Counted from the first letter of the stretch, positions 1 to 8,204 are shown. The stretch is 16,376 nucleotides of DNA from DASPXY01 sp038227745 (GCA_038227745.1 JBBRPS010000127.1:1-16376); one strand, 5' to 3'. A program made the numbers and translations. The notes: generated by a model from the letters alone, not told the origin.

Positions 1-122
1 GAATTCTCACGTCCGAGGACAAATCCGGCGGGGTTATGCTATGCCATGAACTGAATCAAGGCAAGATGCACGGGTAACGGATGTACGGGTTTGTCCGGTC
101 CAACAAGAATGCCAAGTAATAC

Positions 123-650
123 TTGCACAGATCCTTAGACGATGCCTCCGGTCAGCTCCCGGCTGGGATTCCTGGGCGTCCGCTCCGCGTAGCCGCCTTG
201 AATCGAGCTGTAGTGGTAACGTGCGCGTCCGCTTGGGAAGCGTACATCGAGGAACTCGTACGCGAATCGCTGAACGTGCTCCGCCCAGCAGCGCCACCTC
301 TTGGCCTATGGCCGGCACTAAACGCCTCCGTGCGCGGGCAGTTGGGTAGGTTCAATACCCCAAACACTGAAAACATTCGTATGTTGATCTCTGATGCGGT
401 CGGGCTGCAAGATGTTCAAACTACCTGGGCTTGGCAGAATTGCACGCCGGCCCAGGCAGTGCAGCGCTTGGCTGATGCTATGACCCTACGCCATCAGATT
501 GCCCACGGCGTTAATCCTCGCCCGGTTGTTGCCACCTTCTATTCAAGCCAGCTGCCAGATTTTTTTCGCAGACTGGGTCGTTGCACTGATCGTACTGTCC
601 GAGATCATTTCGAGAACGTTCTTGGCATCGCCAATCCCTGGCCGCCTTGA
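123..650 (+). CDS. HEPN-domain protein (RiboL-PSP-HEPN-like), possible RNase toxin
   Basis: This 175-residue protein reads as a HEPN domain of the RiboL-PSP/MAE_28990-like type. It has an early helix with the family-like segment VVTCASAWEAYIEELVRESL (about residues 31-50) and a late helix with LRHQIAHG (122-129), which contains the HEPN catalytic pattern R-x4-H (R123, H128). HEPN proteins of this kind are known or presumed metal-independent RNases, often in toxin-antitoxin or defence settings; here that role is inference. The frame can only begin with TTG at 123, because a TAA stands in the same frame at 117-119. An ATG at 81 opens the same frame but is cut off after 12 codons, so the N-terminus may have been lost to a nonsense mutation. 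No antitoxin partner is visible: the next gene is a Uma2 remnant. Base composition is visibly less GC-rich than downstream genes, which suits horizontal transfer. Family confidence is moderate to good; activity is unknown. Confidence 0.7.
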   Translation: MHRSLDDASGQLPAGIPGRPLRVAALNRAVVVTCASAWEAYIEELVRESLNVLRPAAPPLGLWPALNASVRGQLGRFNTPNTENIRMLISDAVGLQDVQTTWAWQNCTPAQAVQRLADAMTLRHQIAHGVNPRPVVATFYSSQLPDFFRRLGRCTDRTVRDHFENVLGIANPWPP

Positions 651-682
651 ATCGGCGGGGCCGGCTGGAGTGACTTCAACCC

Positions 683-1301
683 TTGAAAAGCCGTCATGCC
701 GGCCCCGGGTCGGGTCGGTCGTTCCTGGTCCTGGTGAACGTCGGGTGGTTCTACCAGCGCAAGACGCCGGCCGTCGTCGCCCATTGCCTGTTGAGCCTGG
801 ACGTGACCTGCCCGGAGGATCTGCAAGTCAAGCAGGGGCATTCCTATTACCAGTGGGACATGGACAAGCAGCCCGACGTCGTCATTGAGGTCGTGCCCGA
901 CAGGACCGGCGGTGAGGAGTCGTACAAGAAAGACCTCTATGCCCGGCTCGGGGTCGCCTACTACGCGGTGTTCGACCCCAACCGACTGCTTTCCGGGGAC
1001 ACGCTGCGCACCTACGAACTCGTCGGCGGCACCTATCGACTCGGCGACCCCGGCCCCTGGTCGAACATCGGTCTGGGCCTGCGCGTGTGGGAAGGCAAGT
1101 TCGAGGGGGTCGAGGATGCCTGGTTGCGTTGGTGCGACGTCAACGGGGAGATCATCCCCCACCGGCGAGGAACGCGCGACGCAATTGGCCGAGCGCGCCA
1201 GGCAAGCGGAAGAACGCGCCAGGCAAGCGGACGAACGCATCGCCGCCCTGGAGGCGGAACTTCACCGGCTGAAAAGCAAGCCCTCTCCTGAGACGCCGTG
1301 A
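683..1301 (+). pseudogene. Uma2-family (DUF820) endonuclease-like gene, truncated and frameshifted
   Basis: The frame opened at 683 (TTG) reads as the C-terminal two thirds of a planctomycete Uma2 protein. It contains LLSLDV, then KQPDVVIEVV (residues 62-71), a GGE..YKKDLYARLGV block and YYAVFDPN, which is the PD-(D/E)XK-type core of the family. Three lesions are visible. The frame is closed by TGA at 671-673, so the usual N-terminal part of the family is absent. The position where relatives usually read VVPD reads VVAH (31-34), losing an acidic residue likely to matter for catalysis. Finally, a run of five C at 1156-1160 carries one base too many: reading continues sensibly as PTGEERATQLAERARQ plus an Ala/Glu/Arg-rich coiled coil only in the frame that ends with TGA at 1299-1301, whereas the unshifted frame runs on to 1291 as low-quality sequence. 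Family assignment is good; the extra C could be a sequencing error. Confidence 0.75.
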
Positions 1302-1380
1302 TGGGCCGACCTTTTTCTCATTTCTCGCGGCCCGAGGCGCCAGTATATCGGGGGGAAGTCATCCGCGGAGGGCCGGACTC

Positions 1381-4200
1381 ATGGCCGAGGGAAGAGGGAT
1401 TCTGCTGTTGCGTCACCTGGGCGGGCTGCTGCGCCCGGACCGGAAGGACGAACCCACGGACAGCGGGCTGCTGGAGCAATTCGTGGCCCGGCGCGACGAG
1501 GCGGCGTTCGCGGCGCTGGTGCGACGGCACGGGCCGCTGGTGCTCGGCGTCTGCCGCCGCGTCCTGCGCGACGCCCACGACGCCGAGGACGCCTTCCAGG
1601 CCACCTTCCTCGTCCTGGCCCGCAAGGCCGAATCGCTGGCGCGCCCTGAGCGGGTCGGCAACTGGCTCCACGGCGTCGCCGTCCGCGTCGCCTGTGCGGC
1701 CCGTGCCCGTGCCGCCCGGAGGCAGCGCCGTGAGGCCGTCGTACGCCCCGTGACCCCGCCTGACCCCACGAGCGCCGCGGAGGCCGCGGATCTGCGCGCG
1801 GTACTGGACGAGGAGGTAGGCCGCCTGCCGGAGTTGTGCCGGGCCGCGTTCGTGCTGTGCTACCTGGAGGGGCGCACGTACGCTCAGGCGGCGCGGGCGC
1901 TGGGCTGGCCGGTCGGTTCGGTCTCGTCGCGGCTGGCCCAGGCGCGTGGGTTGCTGCGGGAGCGACTGACCCGGCGCGGCGTCGTCCCGTCGGCCGCCCT
2001 GGTCGCGGTGGTGCTGGACCGGGAGGCGCTTGCCGCGGTGCTGCCCGCCCCGCTCGTCGCCGCGACTGCCAGGGCCGGGGCGGCATTCGCGGCCGGGGCG
2101 GCGGTGGAGCAGGCAGGGGGCGAAGCCGTCCGACTCGGGCAGGCGGTCCTCGGGGGCATGGCGCTGGCGCGGGTCAGGGCCACGGCGGCGCTGCTGTTGT
2201 TCCTCGGCGTCGTCGGCATCGGAGCGGCGCTGGTGTTCCACTCGGCGGGGGCGGCCGGAGAGCGACCGCCGCCGACTGGAAAGGACGCCGCTCCGCACGC
2301 GGTGGGCCAGAAGGCGCCTCGCGTTGACCGCCACGGCGACCCGCTGCCCGACGGCGCCGTGGCGCGCCTCGGCACCGTGCGCTTTCGGCCGGGCGGGGCG
2401 ATGGCCGGCGTCGCCTTCTCGCCGGACGGCAAGGCCATCGCCGCCGGCAGCTACGACGGCCCCATCTTCCTGCTGGACGCCGTCACGGGCAAGGAGCTGC
2501 GCCGCTTCAGCGCGCCCGGCGCCAGCCGCGGCGCCACGGTCGGGTTCTCCCCGGACGGTAACCTCCTGGCGTCCGCCGACCTCTTCGGGGAGATGGCGCT
2601 CTGGGACGTGGCGACGGGCAAGCAGGTGCAGACGTTCGGCGAGCAGCGCGGCACGGCACTCGCCTTCTCGCCGGACGGCAAACTGCTCGTGTCGTTCCAC
2701 ACCCCTGCGGTACGGACGGGGAGATCCCCAGCCCCCGACCCGACGGTCCAGCTGTGGGACGCGACGACGGGCAAGCTGCGGGGGCGGTTGAAAGCGCACC
2801 GGGACGAGGTCGTCTCGCTCGCGTTCTCCGGCGACGGGAAGCTCCTCGCCTCCGCGTCCGCCGACAAGACCGTCATCCTCTGGGAGATGCCGGCCGGGCG
2901 TGAGGGGAAGCGCTTCCAGACGGCGGAGGTGCCGCGCTGTGTGGCGCTGTCCCCGGACGGCAAGAGCGTGGCGTCCGGCAATGCCGACGGGGTCATCCAG
3001 CGGTGGGATACGGCGACGGGGAAGGAGCTGCGCCGGATCACCGCGCACCGCCTCGGGACGTACGGACTTGCCTTCGCTCCGGACGGCAAGACGCTGGCCT
3101 CGGTCGGACAGCAGCTGGAGCCGATCGAGCTCTGGGACGTCGCCACGGGCAAAGAACTGCACCGGCTGGAGAGGCGCGGCGAGGGGATGGTGTGGTCGCT
3201 CGCCTTCTCCCCGGACGGCAAAAGGCTGGCCTTCGGCGGTGACACCGTGGAGGTCTGGGACGTGGTCACCGGCCGCGACGCCCGCGGAGAGGCGGCCACA
3301 CGGAGGCCGTTCGCGGGCCAGGACGGGGCCGTCTGGTGCGCGGCCTGCTCCCCGGACGGCAAGGCCGTGGCCGTGGCAGGGTCCGACCCGGTGATCCGGA
3401 TCTGGGACGCCGCACGGGCCAGGGAACTGTGCCGCTGCGCGGGCCATGCGCTCCCGGTGCTCGCCCTGGCGTTCCGGCCCGACGGCAAGACGTTGGTCTC
3501 GGTCAGCCGCGACCGGACGGTGCGCACCTGGGACGCCGTCACCGGGGCGGAGCGGGCGCGCTTTACCCCGAACCAGGAGTGGATAGATCACGTCGCCTTC
3601 TCCCCCGGAGGCAAGGTGCTGGCCACGACGGAGGGCACTCCCCTTATCCGGCTGTGGGACGTGGCGAGCGGCCAGGAACTGGGGCAACTGAAAGGCCATC
3701 AGGAAAGGATCCAGTGCCTGGCCTTTTCCGCAGACGGACGGCGGCTGGCGTCGGCGGGGTACGCCGAGGTGGTCCGGGTGTGGGACGTGGCCTCGAAGCA
3801 GGAGGTCCGGCGGATCGGGGCGCCGAAGTGGATCGTCAACGCGCTGGCGTTCGCCCCGGACGGCAGGACGCTGGCGACGGCGGGGTGGAATGATTCCGTC
3901 CGTCTTTGGGAGATGGCGACCGGCCTGGAGCGCGCCGCGGCGGGGCGCCAGGAAGGGAGCGTCTACACGCTTGCCTTCGCGCCGGACGGCCATACCCTGG
4001 CATGGGCCGCCTATGAGGACCGCCTGGTGCGGCTCTGGGACGTGGCGCGCGGCCGGGAGTTGCCGCCGCTGCGCGGCCACCGCGCCCGAGTGCCGGCGCT
4101 CGCGTTCTCTCCCAACAGCCGTTACCTGATCTCGGGCAGTGACGACACGACCGCGCTGATCTGGGACCGCAGCCGCCTGCCGAGCGTGGGCCGGCCGTAG
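1381..4200 (+). CDS. Membrane-tethered ECF sigma factor fused to 14 WD40 repeats
   Basis: A 939-residue fusion. Residues about 25-110 are sigma region 2 (LLEQFVARRDEAAFAALVRR, then DAHDAEDAFQATFLVLARKA). Residues about 135-197 are region 4, with LPELCRAAFVLCYLEGRTY and a helix-turn-helix ending VGSVSSRLAQARGLLRERL. After an Ala-rich segment, a hydrophobic helix (about 266-287, ATAALLLFLGVVGIGAALVF) should cross the membrane. It is followed by the segment GDPLPDGAVARLGTVRFR and fourteen WD40 repeats (about 340-932) with recurring AFSPDGK and LWDVATGKEL motifs, enough for two seven-bladed propellers. ECF sigma factors with C-terminal WD40 domains are a known planctomycete class (ECF01-Gob-like). 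By topology the sigma part is cytoplasmic and the propellers are outside the membrane. The ATG at 1381 has GGAGGG at 1367-1372. A weak TATATC at 1344-1349 could be a -10 element. No anti-sigma gene is adjacent; the propeller may act as sensor or anti-sigma. What it senses and which promoters it uses are unknown. Confidence 0.92.
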   Translation: MAEGRGILLLRHLGGLLRPDRKDEPTDSGLLEQFVARRDEAAFAALVRRHGPLVLGVCRRVLRDAHDAEDAFQATFLVLARKAESLARPERVGNWLHGVAVRVACAARARAARRQRREAVVRPVTPPDPTSAAEAADLRAVLDEEVGRLPELCRAAFVLCYLEGRTYAQAARALGWPVGSVSSRLAQARGLLRERLTRRGVVPSAALVAVVLDREALAAVLPAPLVAATARAGAAFAAGAAVEQAGGEAVRLGQAVLGGMALARVRATAALLLFLGVVGIGAALVFHSAGAAGERPPPTGKDAAPHAVGQKAPRVDRHGDPLPDGAVARLGTVRFRPGGAMAGVAFSPDGKAIAAGSYDGPIFLLDAVTGKELRRFSAPGASRGATVGFSPDGNLLASADLFGEMALWDVATGKQVQTFGEQRGTALAFSPDGKLLVSFHTPAVRTGRSPAPDPTVQLWDATTGKLRGRLKAHRDEVVSLAFSGDGKLLASASADKTVILWEMPAGREGKRFQTAEVPRCVALSPDGKSVASGNADGVIQRWDTATGKELRRITAHRLGTYGLAFAPDGKTLASVGQQLEPIELWDVATGKELHRLERRGEGMVWSLAFSPDGKRLAFGGDTVEVWDVVTGRDARGEAATRRPFAGQDGAVWCAACSPDGKAVAVAGSDPVIRIWDAARARELCRCAGHALPVLALAFRPDGKTLVSVSRDRTVRTWDAVTGAERARFTPNQEWIDHVAFSPGGKVLATTEGTPLIRLWDVASGQELGQLKGHQERIQCLAFSADGRRLASAGYAEVVRVWDVASKQEVRRIGAPKWIVNALAFAPDGRTLATAGWNDSVRLWEMATGLERAAAGRQEGSVYTLAFAPDGHTLAWAAYEDRLVRLWDVARGRELPPLRGHRARVPALAFSPNSRYLISGSDDTTALIWDRSRLPSVGRP

Positions 4201-4237
4201 CGCCCGCGGAGGGGCACCATCACGGAGGGCCGGACTC

Positions 4238-6235
4238 ATGGCCGGGAGACAGGCAAAGGAGATTTGGCGGCGGCTGGGCGTGCGACTGTGCCTCGGCGTC
4301 ACGGCGGCGGCGGCGGCGCTGGTGTGCGCCGGGGCGGGGCCGGCGCGACCGCAGCGCGAGCCCGCGGGGCCGCCGGGCCAGTCGCGCGTTGACCGCCACG
4401 GCGACCCGCTGCCCGACGGCGCCGTGGCCCGCCTCGGCACCGTGCGCTTCCGGCTGGGGGAACCGGTGGCCGGCATCGCCTTCTCGCCGGACGGTAAGGT
4501 CCTCGCGGCGAGCGTCTACGAGGGCACCATCTCCCTGCTGGAGGCGGCGACCGGCAAGGAGCTGCGCCGCCTCGGTAGCCCCGACGCCAGCCGCGGCGCC
4601 GCCCTCTCTTTCTCGCCGGACGGCAAGCGACTCGCGTCGGCCAGCGCGGACGGGAAGATGCGGCTCTGGGACACCGCCACGGGCGAGGAGGTCCAGGCGT
4701 TCGGCGGGGCCGACGGCACGTCCCTGCTCTTCGCGCCGGACGGCAGCCTGCTCGCGTCGGTGTACGCCCCCTCCTTCTCCTTCGGGAGAGACCCTCTCGA
4801 CCGCGATACGACCCTGCGGCTCTGGGACGCCGCCACGGGGCAGCCGCACGCCGCGCTGCGGGGGCACCGCGGCCAGGCCATCGCGCTCGCCTTCTCCGGT
4901 GACGGGGTTCTCCTGGCCTCCGCCGGCAACGACAAGACCGTCATCCTGTGGGAGATGCCGGCCGGGCGCCGGCGGCGACACTTCGAGGCGGCCCAGGTGC
5001 TGCGCTGCGTGGCGCTGGCGCCGGACGGCAAGACGGTGGCGGCGGGGGACACTTTCGGCCTGGTCCAGATCTGGGACACCGCCACGGGCAAGGAGCGGCG
5101 CCGGTTCGTCGCGCACCCGCAGGGGACGTACACGCTCGCGTTCAGCCCGGACAGCAGGATACTGGCCTCCGTCGGACAGCAGGCCGAGCCCGTCCGCCTC
5201 TGGGACGTCGCCACCGGCAAGGAGCTGCGCCGTCTGAAGAAGCAGGGACACGGACTCTTCTGCTCCCTGGCGTTCGCGCCGGACGGCAAGGCGCTCGCGT
5301 TCGGAGGGAACACGGTGCAGCTGTGGGACGTCGCCACCGGCCGAGACGCCCGCCCGTCCGGCGGCCAGGACGGGCCGGTGTGGTGTGCCGCGTACGCGCC
5401 CGACGGCAAGACCGTGGCCCTGGCGGGGGACGATTCCGTGATCCGCCTGTGGGACGCCGCCACGTCCCGTGAGGTCTGCCGCTGCGTGGGGTACGGGCGG
5501 GAGGTACTCGCGCTGGCGTTCCGGTCGGACGGCAAGACCTTGGTGTCCGCCAGCCGCGACCGGACGGTGCGCACCTGGGACACGGCCACCGGGGCGGAGC
5601 GGGCGCGCTTCACCCCCGGGCAGAAGTTCTTCGACCGCGTGGCCTTCTCCCCCGGCGGCAAGGTGCTGGCCGCGACCGAGGGCAAGACGGTCCTGCGACT
5701 CTGGGACGTGGCCTCCGGGAAGGAACTGCGGCCGCTCAAGGGGCCGCGGCAGGACGTCATGGCCCTGGCGTTCGCGCCCGACGGCAAGCGCCTCGCCGCC
5801 GCGGTCTATACCGACCAGGTGTGGCTGTACGACCTCGCTTCGGGGGGAAAGGTCCGCCGACTCGGCCCGCCCGGGACGGTCCTCTACGCCCTGGCGTTCT
5901 CGCCCGACGGGCGGACCCTGGCGACGGGGGGCTGGAACGACGCGGTGCGGTTGTGGGAGGTGGCGACGGGGGCGGAACGCCTGACGCTGCCGCTCGAAAA
6001 GGGCTCGGTCTCCGCGCTGGCGTTTTCCCCGGACGGCGGCACGCTGGCCTGGTCCGCACAGGGCGCGTTCGTCCGCCTCCGCGACCTGAAGCGTGGCCGT
6101 GTACTGGCCCCGCTGGCGGGCCACCGGAACACGGTGTCGGCGCTGGCGTTCTCCCCCGACGGCCGGCACCTGCTCACGGGCAGCCGCGACGCGACCGCGC
6201 TCCTGTGGGACTGGGCGCACCGACCGGCGCCGTAG
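4238..6235 (+). CDS. Exported or membrane-anchored WD40 repeat protein, paralogue of the upstream gene
   Basis: This 665-residue protein repeats the C-terminal half of the preceding gene but lacks any sigma domain. Residues about 10-35 (RRLGVRLCLGVTAAAAALVC) form a positively charged then hydrophobic signal peptide or anchor. C30 is not in a good lipobox (ALVC), so a lipoprotein is unlikely. Residues about 50-72 copy the pre-propeller segment GDPLPDGAVARLGTVRFR, and residues about 74-660 contain fourteen WD40 repeats, blade for blade alignable with the upstream protein, including the same loop insertion in repeat 3 and the short repeat 7. The start at 4238 has GGAGGG at 4224-4229, in the same sequence and at the same spacing as the upstream gene. 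The intergenic gap is 37 bases, so the two are probably co-transcribed. The propeller is expected to be extracytoplasmic and to bind proteins or other ligands. A shared ligand, or interaction between the two paralogues, is plausible but unproven. Confidence 0.9.
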   Translation: MAGRQAKEIWRRLGVRLCLGVTAAAAALVCAGAGPARPQREPAGPPGQSRVDRHGDPLPDGAVARLGTVRFRLGEPVAGIAFSPDGKVLAASVYEGTISLLEAATGKELRRLGSPDASRGAALSFSPDGKRLASASADGKMRLWDTATGEEVQAFGGADGTSLLFAPDGSLLASVYAPSFSFGRDPLDRDTTLRLWDAATGQPHAALRGHRGQAIALAFSGDGVLLASAGNDKTVILWEMPAGRRRRHFEAAQVLRCVALAPDGKTVAAGDTFGLVQIWDTATGKERRRFVAHPQGTYTLAFSPDSRILASVGQQAEPVRLWDVATGKELRRLKKQGHGLFCSLAFAPDGKALAFGGNTVQLWDVATGRDARPSGGQDGPVWCAAYAPDGKTVALAGDDSVIRLWDAATSREVCRCVGYGREVLALAFRSDGKTLVSASRDRTVRTWDTATGAERARFTPGQKFFDRVAFSPGGKVLAATEGKTVLRLWDVASGKELRPLKGPRQDVMALAFAPDGKRLAAAVYTDQVWLYDLASGGKVRRLGPPGTVLYALAFSPDGRTLATGGWNDAVRLWEVATGAERLTLPLEKGSVSALAFSPDGGTLAWSAQGAFVRLRDLKRGRVLAPLAGHRNTVSALAFSPDGRHLLTGSRDATALLWDWAHRPAP

Positions 6236-6284
6236 CGTGAGACACGGGACCACCTGCCCGCCGCGCCGGCTGTACATACAAAAG

Positions 6285-6316
6285 GGCTCGGGGATCTTGC
6301 CGAAGGTCCCCGGGCC
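6285..6316 (+). terminator. GC-rich hairpin between the WD40 gene and the nuclease gene
   Basis: GGCTCGGGGA (6285-6294) pairs with TCCCCGGGCC (6307-6316) around a 12-base loop, giving a ten-pair stem with one G-U wobble. There is no T-tract (the next bases are TCTTCG), so this could be a weak or Rho-assisted terminator for the WD40 operon or an mRNA structure in the leader of the next gene, whose ATG is 24 bases downstream. Confidence 0.4.
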
Positions 6317-6339
6317 TCTTCGTATCTCGGGAGAAACCA

Positions 6340-7329
6340 ATGAGCTACCGCACACGCCTGCTCGCCCTGGCGCCGGCCCTGGGCCTCGTCCTGGCGAGCC
6401 TCTTCACTGCCGCCGACGCGCACGGCCAGGGCAAAACGACCGCCGGCCCGGTGCTGCGCCTCGGCTCGTGGAACATCGAGAACCTGGGCGAGCCCGGGGC
6501 GCGGCGCGGGCCGGGCGCGGGCGTCTTGCAGGACTCCCGCGACCTGGCGAAGTACATCCGGTCCGCCCGCGTCGATCTGCTCGCCGTGCAGGAAGTCACC
6601 GCCGACAGCCCGGCGCCCGCCGGCTTCCCGAAGAAGTACCGCACCAACTCCGTCCTGACGAAGACGTTCGACGAGCTGAACCGGACGCCAGGCAACGGCT
6701 GGAAGCACATCCTGTTCCCGAAGTCGCGGCCGGCCGACCTGCATCAGTGGACCGGCATCGCCTGGAAGTCGGCGAAGGTGAAGGTGGTCGGCGACATCTT
6801 CCAGGTGCCGGTGACGCACGTGCGCAGCTCGAAAGATTCCAACATGTGGGATCGCAATCTGCACGCGATCCTGTTCTCGGCCGGCGCCGGCAAGACCGAC
6901 TTCCTGGTGATGGTCGTCCACCTCAAGGCGAACACGACGGGCAACTTCGCCCAGCACCGCGCCGAGGAGCTGCGCGACCTGGCGGACAAGCTGCCGCTCC
7001 TGTCGAAGGCGTTCCCCGGCGAGAAGGACCTGGTGATCCTGGGCGACACGAACATGCTGAGCGCCCAGGAGCCGGGGCTGGCGGCGCTGGCGAAGAAGGG
7101 CTTCAAGGACCTGAACAAGGCCGACCTCGACACGCACACGTCCAGGGGTGTGCAGCCGTTCGACCGCATCCTGGTGCCGAACGACCAGCCCGAGTTCGCC
7201 GGATCGAGCCTGGAGGTGTTTTCGGATTTCATGAAGCGCGAGCGGCTGTCGTTCGCCGAGTTCCGGCGGCGCTTCTCAGACCATTACATCGTTGTGACCG
7301 AGATCCGCGTGATGGCCGACGACGATTGA
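6340..7329 (+). CDS. Secreted endonuclease/exonuclease/phosphatase (EEP, DNase I-like) family protein
   Basis: A 329-residue protein with an N-terminal signal peptide (about residues 1-30, hydrophobic stretch LLALAPALGLVLASLF, likely cut near ADA-HGQ). The rest carries the EEP metal-dependent phosphoesterase motifs in order: SWNIENLG (N45), LLAVQEV (E85, metal ligand), VVHLKAN (H194), ILGDTNM (D236, N238), FDRIL (D275) and a terminal SDHYIV (D314, H315), all the expected active-site positions. The family cleaves phosphodiester bonds in nucleic acids or phospho-lipids and sugars; the substrate here cannot be read from sequence, but an exported nuclease for extracellular DNA scavenging is a reasonable guess. 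The start ATG at 6340 is preceded by GGGAGA (6329-6334). It stands about 100 bases after the WD40 gene, across a hairpin, so it may be its own transcription unit. The active site looks intact. Confidence 0.88.
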   Translation: MSYRTRLLALAPALGLVLASLFTAADAHGQGKTTAGPVLRLGSWNIENLGEPGARRGPGAGVLQDSRDLAKYIRSARVDLLAVQEVTADSPAPAGFPKKYRTNSVLTKTFDELNRTPGNGWKHILFPKSRPADLHQWTGIAWKSAKVKVVGDIFQVPVTHVRSSKDSNMWDRNLHAILFSAGAGKTDFLVMVVHLKANTTGNFAQHRAEELRDLADKLPLLSKAFPGEKDLVILGDTNMLSAQEPGLAALAKKGFKDLNKADLDTHTSRGVQPFDRILVPNDQPEFAGSSLEVFSDFMKRERLSFAEFRRRFSDHYIVVTEIRVMADDD

Positions 7330-7405
7330 CCGTGGGGCAGCCGTTTTCTTCGGCCCGTCAGCCAGGGTAGAATAGAGGCGCGTACGGTCTACAGGAGGAG
7401 CGAGT

Positions 7406-8161
7406 ATGCCCGTGCATGATTGGACACGAGTTGAAGCCGGCATCTTCCACGACTTCCACACCGTCTGGATCGGCCACCTCCGCACGGTCCTCAACGATGG
7501 TTTGTTGCCGCAGGGCTACTACGCCCTCGCCGAGCAGCACGCCGGCCGGTCCATCGCGGACGTGCTGACACTGCACGCCAGCCCGGCCCCCCTTGAGCCG
7601 CTGCCGTTACCGCCGGCGACGGGCGGGACGGCCGTGGCTGAGGCGCCTCCCCGGGTGCGCCGGAAGCAAACGGTGGAACAGGCTGCGCTGACCCGCCGGC
7701 GCACCCTGGCGATCCGCCACGTCAGCGGTCATCGACTCATTGCCCTCCTGGAGATCGTGTCCCCGGCGAACAAGGATCGCGCCCGGCACGTCGAGGAGTT
7801 CGCCGCCAAGGCCCTGTCCGCCCTGGATGTCGGCGTGCATCTGCTGCTGGTGGATCTGTTCCCTCCCGGCCCGCACGACCCGCAGGGGATGCACGGCGCC
7901 ATCTGGCAGCGCCTGGGAGAGTCCGACGAACCCTACGACCTGCCCGTCGACGAGCCGTTGACGTTGGCCGGTTACGCGGCGGGTCCGCAGGTCGATGTCT
8001 ACCTGGAGCATCTCGCTGTCGGCACCACCCTGCCGGAGATGCCGCTCTTCGTGCGCCCCGACCGCTACATCAGCGTCCCCCTCGAACCGACGTACCAGGC
8101 CGCTTACCGGGGGATGCCCGCGTTCTGGCGCGATGTGGTCGAAGGACAGGCGCCCGCCTGA
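7406..8161 (+). CDS. DUF4058 family protein, divergent subtype
   Basis: A 251-residue protein starting MPVHDWTRVEAGIFHDFH, an N-terminus found on a planctomycete variant of DUF4058. The family core is visible as HRLIALLEIVSPANKDR (about residues 108-124), followed by a helix with conserved Lys and HLLLVDLFPPGP, and a C-terminal part ending in AYRGMPAFWRDVVEG. Residues about 65-100 are Pro/Ala-rich and probably a flexible loop. No signal peptide or membrane segment is seen, so it is likely cytoplasmic. A strong Shine-Dalgarno AGGAGGAG (7393-7400) sets the ATG at 7406; a TAGAAT at 7368-7373 could be a -10 element, without a convincing -35. The family has no established function; its E-x-x-S-P-x-N-K motif recalls Uma2/PD-(D/E)XK proteins (inference). 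A second, canonical DUF4058 gene lies at 9498-10337 on the other strand. Confidence 0.8.
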   Translation: MPVHDWTRVEAGIFHDFHTVWIGHLRTVLNDGLLPQGYYALAEQHAGRSIADVLTLHASPAPLEPLPLPPATGGTAVAEAPPRVRRKQTVEQAALTRRRTLAIRHVSGHRLIALLEIVSPANKDRARHVEEFAAKALSALDVGVHLLLVDLFPPGPHDPQGMHGAIWQRLGESDEPYDLPVDEPLTLAGYAAGPQVDVYLEHLAVGTTLPEMPLFVRPDRYISVPLEPTYQAAYRGMPAFWRDVVEGQAPA

Positions 8162-8204
8162 GCCGCCCCCGTCCGCCCGCCGACGTCAAAAAGGAGGCCG
8201 GTCC

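Noticed and set aside
4238..4330. Lipoprotein signal in the second WD40 protein
   Set aside because: The candidate cysteine (C30) is preceded by ALV, lacking the required small residue at -1 and the usual Leu at -3.
1318..4476. A 1052-codon open frame on the minus strand across the whole sigma-WD40 gene
   Set aside because: Its translation is Arg/Pro/Gly-rich with periodic echoes of the WD40 repeats. The plus strand encodes recognisable sigma and WD40 domains; the antisense opening follows from high GC and strong codon bias.
4220..6355. A 711-codon minus-strand frame across the second WD40 gene
   Set aside because: Same reason: it is an antisense shadow of a repeat protein, with no recognisable domain.
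5884..7137. A 417-codon minus-strand frame spanning the WD40/nuclease junction
   Set aside because: It overlaps the end of one well-supported gene and most of another, and its composition is unlike a protein.
7995..8204. N-terminal extension of the Mug frame
   Set aside because: The extension is Arg/Pro/Ser-rich, overlaps the DUF4058 gene, and lies before a strong Shine-Dalgarno and GTG at 8205.
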